From: Treponema sp.
GTDB taxonomy: Bacteria > Spirochaetota > Spirochaetia > Treponematales > Treponemataceae
Assembly (NCBI GenBank): GCA_024691105.1
Contig: JAILNY010000180.1
Span: 1 to 14,976, forward strand
Direction: 5' to 3'
Length of the DNA stretch: 14,976 bases
The notes under the pieces were generated by a model that saw only the letters and a list, made by a program, of their open reading frames with translations, was not told the origin of the DNA and did not search any database. Of the stretch, positions 12,178 to 14,976 are shown one piece after another. A program made the translations under genes and the position numbers. Positions within the stretch are counted from its first letter, which is position 1. The number at the start of each line of letters is the position of its first letter.

Positions 12178-13578
12178 ATGAATTTTATAAACGAACTTCT
12201 TAAATTAAATTGTGAACGATTTCCCGAAAGAAAAGCTTATATTTATGATGAAGAATTTATTACATTTAAAGAGCTTTATGAAAAGTCTTTGCACTATGGA
12301 AAAATTTTACAGCAGCTTGGAAACTCGCCTGTTGTAATACGTTGTGATAAATCTCTTGAATCTTATCTTGAAATTTTTTCATGTATAGTTTCTGGTAGAG
12401 CGTATGTTCCTATAGATATTTCTGTGCCGGAAGAACGTGTAGAAAAAATAAAAGTTAAATGTGTTTCTGATCTTGTTTTAATTCCGGAGTCTTTGCGGGA
12501 CTTGAGCGAAGATTTTTATGAAAACGCGGTTGAATTGGTAGTGGAGAATCAGGAGTTTGATGAAAATAAAATTGTCTATATAATCAGTACTTCGGGAAGT
12601 ACTGGTGAACCAAAGGAAGTGCCTGTAAGCTATAAAAATTTATTTAACTTTTGTAACTGGATAAATTCAGTGCAATATCTGTCGGATTATAAGGACGAAA
12701 CGGTCTTAAATAATTCGAGCTTTTCGTTTGATTTAACAGTTTTTTCTATTTATTATTCTCTGCTAAAAGGCCATACTTTGCGGTCGATTGATTTGCGCTT
12801 TGATACTCTGAACGAATTTAATGATTTAAAAATTTCTGATACATCAATAATCTGTGCAACGCCTTCGTTTATAAAATTCCTTCTTCTTTATCAATCGTTT
12901 GATTCAACTTTTTGCAAGAATCTGAAGTTTATATTTTTTTGCGGGGAGAATCTTGAACCTGCAGTCGTTAAAAAAATATTTAAAAGATTCCCTGATGTAA
13001 AAATCTATAATGCTTATGGTCCGAGTGAAGCAACGTGTGCTGTATGTGGTTCGTTTATAAATCAAGAGATGTGTGAGCAAAATCTTCTTCCTATGGGTGA
13101 TGTTGATTCTGCGGCGGCTAAAATAGAAATAAGCGAAAAAGAAATTGTCCTTAAAGGGGATAGTGTTTTTAGGGGATATCTTGGAGAAAAAAGTCCAGAT
13201 GTTTATTTTGAAGATGGCGTGAATTGTTTTAGAACAGGGGATTTTGCTTTTGTTAAACAGAATAAACTCTATTTTGAAGGCCGCTGTGATTTTATGGTTA
13301 AGTATTCAGGTTATAGAATAGATTTGTATGATATTGAATTTAATCTAAAAACGATTGAAGGAGTAAAGGATGCAGTTGTAACTGCAAAACATGATAAAAA
13401 TGGAAATGTAATTTTCATTTCAGCGTTTTGTGTCTCTGATTTATCTGTTCAGAAAATCAAATCGGAATTAGCAAAAAAAATCCCGGATTATATGATTCCT
13501 AAAAAGATAAATTTACTGCAGACAATGCCGGTTAATAAAAATGGAAAAATAGACAGACAGTATCTGGAGACTTTATGA
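12178..13578 (+). CDS. DltA-like amino-acid-adenylating enzyme (D-alanine:carrier-protein ligase type)
   Basis: This is an ANL-superfamily adenylation enzyme that would activate an amino acid with ATP and load it on the carrier protein encoded next. From the ATG the protein has 466 residues. Visible motifs are the phosphate loop TSGSTGEPK (138-146), the substrate-pocket segment SFDLTVFS, FFCGENLEP (Cys255), NAYGPSEATCAV (about 278-289), RTGD (352-355), GRCDFMVKYSGYRI (368-381) and NGKIDR with the catalytic Lys457. The CGE context of Cys255 is typical of DltA, where the corresponding cysteine lies by the D-alanine methyl group. It is slightly shorter than the usual 500 residues. A TTG at 12163, overlapping the vanW stop, is an alternative start. 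D-alanine specificity is inference; another small amino acid is possible. Confidence 0.88.
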   Translation: MNFINELLKLNCERFPERKAYIYDEEFITFKELYEKSLHYGKILQQLGNSPVVIRCDKSLESYLEIFSCIVSGRAYVPIDISVPEERVEKIKVKCVSDLVLIPESLRDLSEDFYENAVELVVENQEFDENKIVYIISTSGSTGEPKEVPVSYKNLFNFCNWINSVQYLSDYKDETVLNNSSFSFDLTVFSIYYSLLKGHTLRSIDLRFDTLNEFNDLKISDTSIICATPSFIKFLLLYQSFDSTFCKNLKFIFFCGENLEPAVVKKIFKRFPDVKIYNAYGPSEATCAVCGSFINQEMCEQNLLPMGDVDSAAAKIEISEKEIVLKGDSVFRGYLGEKSPDVYFEDGVNCFRTGDFAFVKQNKLYFEGRCDFMVKYSGYRIDLYDIEFNLKTIEGVKDAVVTAKHDKNGNVIFISAFCVSDLSVQKIKSELAKKIPDYMIPKKINLLQTMPVNKNGKIDRQYLETL

Positions 13579-13799
13579 TTGATGTTAAGAAAATCTTGTA
13601 CGAACTTTCTCAAGATAAAAGAATTTTTGAATCGGATATTGATCTGATTAAAGAAGGTATAATGGATTCTTTTTTCTTAATTGAATTGATTAACCGCCTT
13701 GAAGATGAAGGAATTACGATCCATGTTACACAAATTGACCGTAATCTCTTACGTACTGTAGAGGGAATAGAAAAGATAGTTGCCGGACAGGGGAAGTGA
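13575..13799 (+). CDS. DltC-like phosphopantetheine carrier protein
   Basis: The 74-residue protein has the carrier-protein pattern LIKEGIMDSFFLIELINRLE, where Ser32 in the DSF motif is the expected attachment site of the 4'-phosphopantetheine arm. The following ITIHVTQIDRNLLRTVEGIE resembles DltC, which has ITV-x-I-x-x-x-(D/F)-R-x-x-(W/L)-x-T-x-x-x-I, more than acyl carrier proteins of fatty acid synthesis. The ATG overlaps the stop of the adenylating enzyme by four bases (ATGA) with GGAG upstream, so the two are translationally coupled. No DltB-type acyltransferase or DltD follows, since the next gene is convergent. Confidence 0.85.
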   Translation: MIDVKKILYELSQDKRIFESDIDLIKEGIMDSFFLIELINRLEDEGITIHVTQIDRNLLRTVEGIEKIVAGQGK

Positions 13800-13813
13800 G
13801 TTTAATTTGTATA

Positions 13814-14494
13814 TCACTTTTTCGGTGTTATAAAAATTCCTGCGTTGCAGAAATTCCAGGAACGGATTTTCCCGTTGATGAAATTTTCGCGGAGCTCTTC
13901 TTTGCCCCGGCCGGGATCAAGTGTGTATAGTTCTCCGTTTTTCCAATAGGTTAAAACGTAGTGCAAAGGATTTTTCATCGGGTTGTTAAGATTTACGTTT
14001 GGACTTGGAACGACAATTTCGATGACGTATTCATTCTTTTTAAGTTCAGTTTCTATGCTTGTCATGTTTTCGAGTGACGATGTGTTAAATTTTTTTGTAA
14101 GAAGCATTGCAAGTTTTTCGCCTTTTGATGCAGGGGTTTGTAAATTCATTTTAAAAGAAATTGAAGATGCAAATGGTGCTGATTTTTTTGCAATTTTAAA
14201 TGGGTCGCTGTAATCGCCAAAGCCCGCAGCAGAATCAAATTTAATTTTTTTATATATTTCTTTTGCAACAGGAATTACATCAGAGCTTTTGATTTGTCCA
14301 TTTTCTGCCAGAAGATATGCCATTGAAAAAGCGCCGCATGCGTTCTTTGACCAGGCGTTGTCTTTTTGTGTTGCGTAGGGTTGTGAGTTTTTATAAGTTC
14401 CAGGTCTTGCGATGATAAAGGACGAAGGTGTTTCGCTGCATGAAAAAATTGTAATCAAAGTGGCAAGTATTAAAATTGATTTAGAGGCTTTCAT
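13814..14494 (-). CDS. Lipoprotein with C39/papain-like cysteine peptidase layout
   Basis: The 226-residue protein starts with a lysine-containing segment and hydrophobic stretch (residues 3-17) ending IFSC, a relaxed spirochaete-type lipobox with Cys19 as the lipidation site. The mature part has NACGAFSMAYLLA with Cys53 at the start of a helix, and NPLHYVLTYWKNGELYTLDPG with His178 and Asp193. This is the Cys-His-Asp order and spacing of papain-like C39-type peptidases, including the DPG turn after the Asp strand. Substrate unknown; bacteriocin-like or envelope-protein processing are possibilities. The start is ATG 14494, because AGGAG (14507-14503) lies eight bases upstream; the GTG at 14503 lies inside that Shine-Dalgarno. 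It is convergent with the VanW-DltA-DltC operon. Confidence 0.75.
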   Translation of the reverse strand: MKASKSILILATLITIFSCSETPSSFIIARPGTYKNSQPYATQKDNAWSKNACGAFSMAYLLAENGQIKSSDVIPVAKEIYKKIKFDSAAGFGDYSDPFKIAKKSAPFASSISFKMNLQTPASKGEKLAMLLTKKFNTSSLENMTSIETELKKNEYVIEIVVPSPNVNLNNPMKNPLHYVLTYWKNGELYTLDPGRGKEELRENFINGKIRSWNFCNAGIFITPKK

Positions 14495-14524
14495 AAAATT
14501 CACTCCTGTAATTTTGTTTCATTC

Positions 14525-14553
14525 AGTATAACATCGATAGTGTTTCTTGACAA
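14525..14553 (-). promoter_or_regulatory. Promoter of the lipoprotein gene
   Basis: On the minus strand TTGTCA (14553-14548), 17 bases and TATACT (14530-14525) form a near-consensus sigma-70 promoter with a start near 14518 and a leader of about 24 nt. The -35 box overlaps that of the plus-strand promoter at 14547. Confidence 0.7.
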
Positions 14554-14574
14554 ACAGGGCGGTTTTGTTATAAA
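14547..14574 (+). promoter_or_regulatory. Plus-strand promoter of the small RNA / dapF leader
   Basis: A perfect TTGACA (14547-14552), a 16-base spacer and TATAAA (14569-14574) predict a start near 14581, only eight bases before the terminator stem begins. It is divergent from, and shares its -35 region with, the lipoprotein promoter. Confidence 0.75.
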
Positions 14575-14580
14575 ACAAGA

Positions 14581-14658
14581 TTAACGACAAAGAGGTCGTA
14601 GATATTTTTCTAACGTTTTAACAGGCGCTGGGTATGTATCTACGGCCTCTTTTTTTTT
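14581..14658 (+). ncRNA. Candidate small RNA of about 77 nt, or attenuated leader of dapF
   Basis: Between the promoter at 14547-14574 and the end of a T-run at 14658 there is no open reading frame, only one large hairpin. It has 16-base arms (14589-14604 with 14637-14652, all paired if one G-U is allowed), a 32-base loop containing GGCGCTGGG, and then T. The whole makes a self-contained transcription unit. I do not recognise any known riboswitch or small RNA family in it. A smaller alternative stem ACGAC/GTCGT (14584-14588 with 14595-14599) would compete with the 5' arm. Confidence 0.6.
14589..14658 (+). terminator. Rho-independent terminator upstream of dapF
   Basis: The 16-bp stem (AAAGAGG...GATA with TATC...CCTCTTT, one G-U) is followed by an uninterrupted T-run through 14658. 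The long stem with T-run is a clear intrinsic terminator on the plus strand, 64 bases before the dapF start. Confidence 0.85.
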
Positions 14659-14721
14659 GCGCGCAGATTTGAGAGATGGAATTTGAATTTGCGCGATGGT
14701 ACTTGGAAAAGCGGAGGTTTT

Positions 14722-14976
14722 ATGAAGTTTACAAAGATGCAGGGCTGCGGAAATGATTATATTTATTTTGACTGTACTAAAGAGGAGTTTCCGGGCGGCT
14801 CAGAAGGAGAAAGACAGGCTGCGATAAAACTTTCTGACAGACATTTTGGAATTGGCGGTGATGGAATTATCATAATTAAAAAAGGAACGAAAGCTGATTT
14901 TGAAATGGTAATGTACAATGCTGACGGCAGCCGGAGTCAGATGTGCGGTAACGGAATCCGCTGTGTTGGAAAATTT
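14722..14976 (+). CDS. dapF: Diaminopimelate epimerase (partial, N-terminal 85 codons)
   Basis: DapF interconverts LL- and meso-diaminopimelate in lysine and peptidoglycan precursor synthesis. The visible N-terminal domain begins MKFTKMQGCGNDYIYFDC, continues with LSDRHFGIGGDGIIII and MVMYNADGSRSQMCGNGIRC, and contains the conserved MCGNG loop with the first catalytic cysteine of the family. The gene runs off the right edge. The ATG at 14722 has a strong GCGGAGG Shine-Dalgarno (14711-14717). No separate promoter is clear between the terminator at 14658 and the start, so expression may depend on read-through of that terminator. Confidence 0.97.
   Translation, partial: MKFTKMQGCGNDYIYFDCTKEEFPGGSEGERQAAIKLSDRHFGIGGDGIIIIKKGTKADFEMVMYNADGSRSQMCGNGIRCVGKF

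Noticed and set aside
13810..13832. AT-rich hairpin between the DltC-like gene and the lipoprotein as a bidirectional terminator
   Set aside because: The 8-bp stem has a mismatch and no T-run on either strand; too weak to call.
14495..14503. GTG start three codons upstream of the lipoprotein
   Set aside because: The GTG lies within the AGGAG sequence that positions the ribosome on ATG 14494.

Overview
The window looks like a chromosomal segment of a spirochaete, most likely a Treponema. I base this on two large Cache/HAMP chemoreceptors of spirochaete type, the block rpsP-khpA-rimM-trmD-rplS followed by FliK-like, FlhB-C-like and YraN genes, a lipoprotein with a relaxed lipobox, and a tRNA gene without encoded CCA. 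No insertion sequence, phage gene or CRISPR array is visible.

Layout. Bases 1-234 (minus) hold the start of a SAM methyltransferase. Bases 364-2301 (minus) hold a chemoreceptor with a sigma-28-like promoter and a CheR-type C-terminal pentapeptide. Bases 2302-2587 are a regulatory intergenic region with a strong sigma-70 promoter, a 10-bp inverted repeat touching its -35 box, and a leader hairpin next to the Shine-Dalgarno. Bases 2588-4980 (plus) are the ribosomal/RNA-modification operon: S16, KH protein, RimM, TrmD and L19. Bases 5029-8014 (plus) are a tight run of smaller genes: a FliK-like protein, a stand-alone FlhB C-terminal homologue, a protein resembling the leader of HD-GYP proteins, YraN, a FlgM-like peptide and a zinc-motif protein. 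A tRNA-Leu(UAA) with its terminator follows, then a second chemoreceptor with a strong terminator.

The 3' third is accessory-like. A flavin reductase-rubredoxin fusion (minus) diverges from an AT-rich three-gene operon (11336-13799) encoding VanW, a DltA-like adenylating enzyme and a DltC-like carrier protein, without DltB or DltD. Convergent to it is a lipoprotein with the layout of a C39/papain-like cysteine peptidase. Upstream of that lies a compact regulatory knot: two divergent promoters share one -35 box, and the plus-strand promoter drives only about 77 nt before a 16-bp terminator stem. This is either a small RNA or an attenuated leader of dapF, whose start closes the window.

How the genes work together. 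The conserved middle part supplies translation machinery and is linked to what looks like a flagellar-export side set (FliK-like, FlhB-like, FlgM-like), consistent with the sigma-28-like promoter on the first receptor. The VanW-DltA-DltC trio, the lipoprotein peptidase and dapF suggest a cell-envelope neighbourhood. The most unusual signals are the orphan VanW-DltA-DltC operon, the promoter-terminator unit upstream of dapF, and the 18-bp-arm hairpin inside the first codons of the FliK-like gene.
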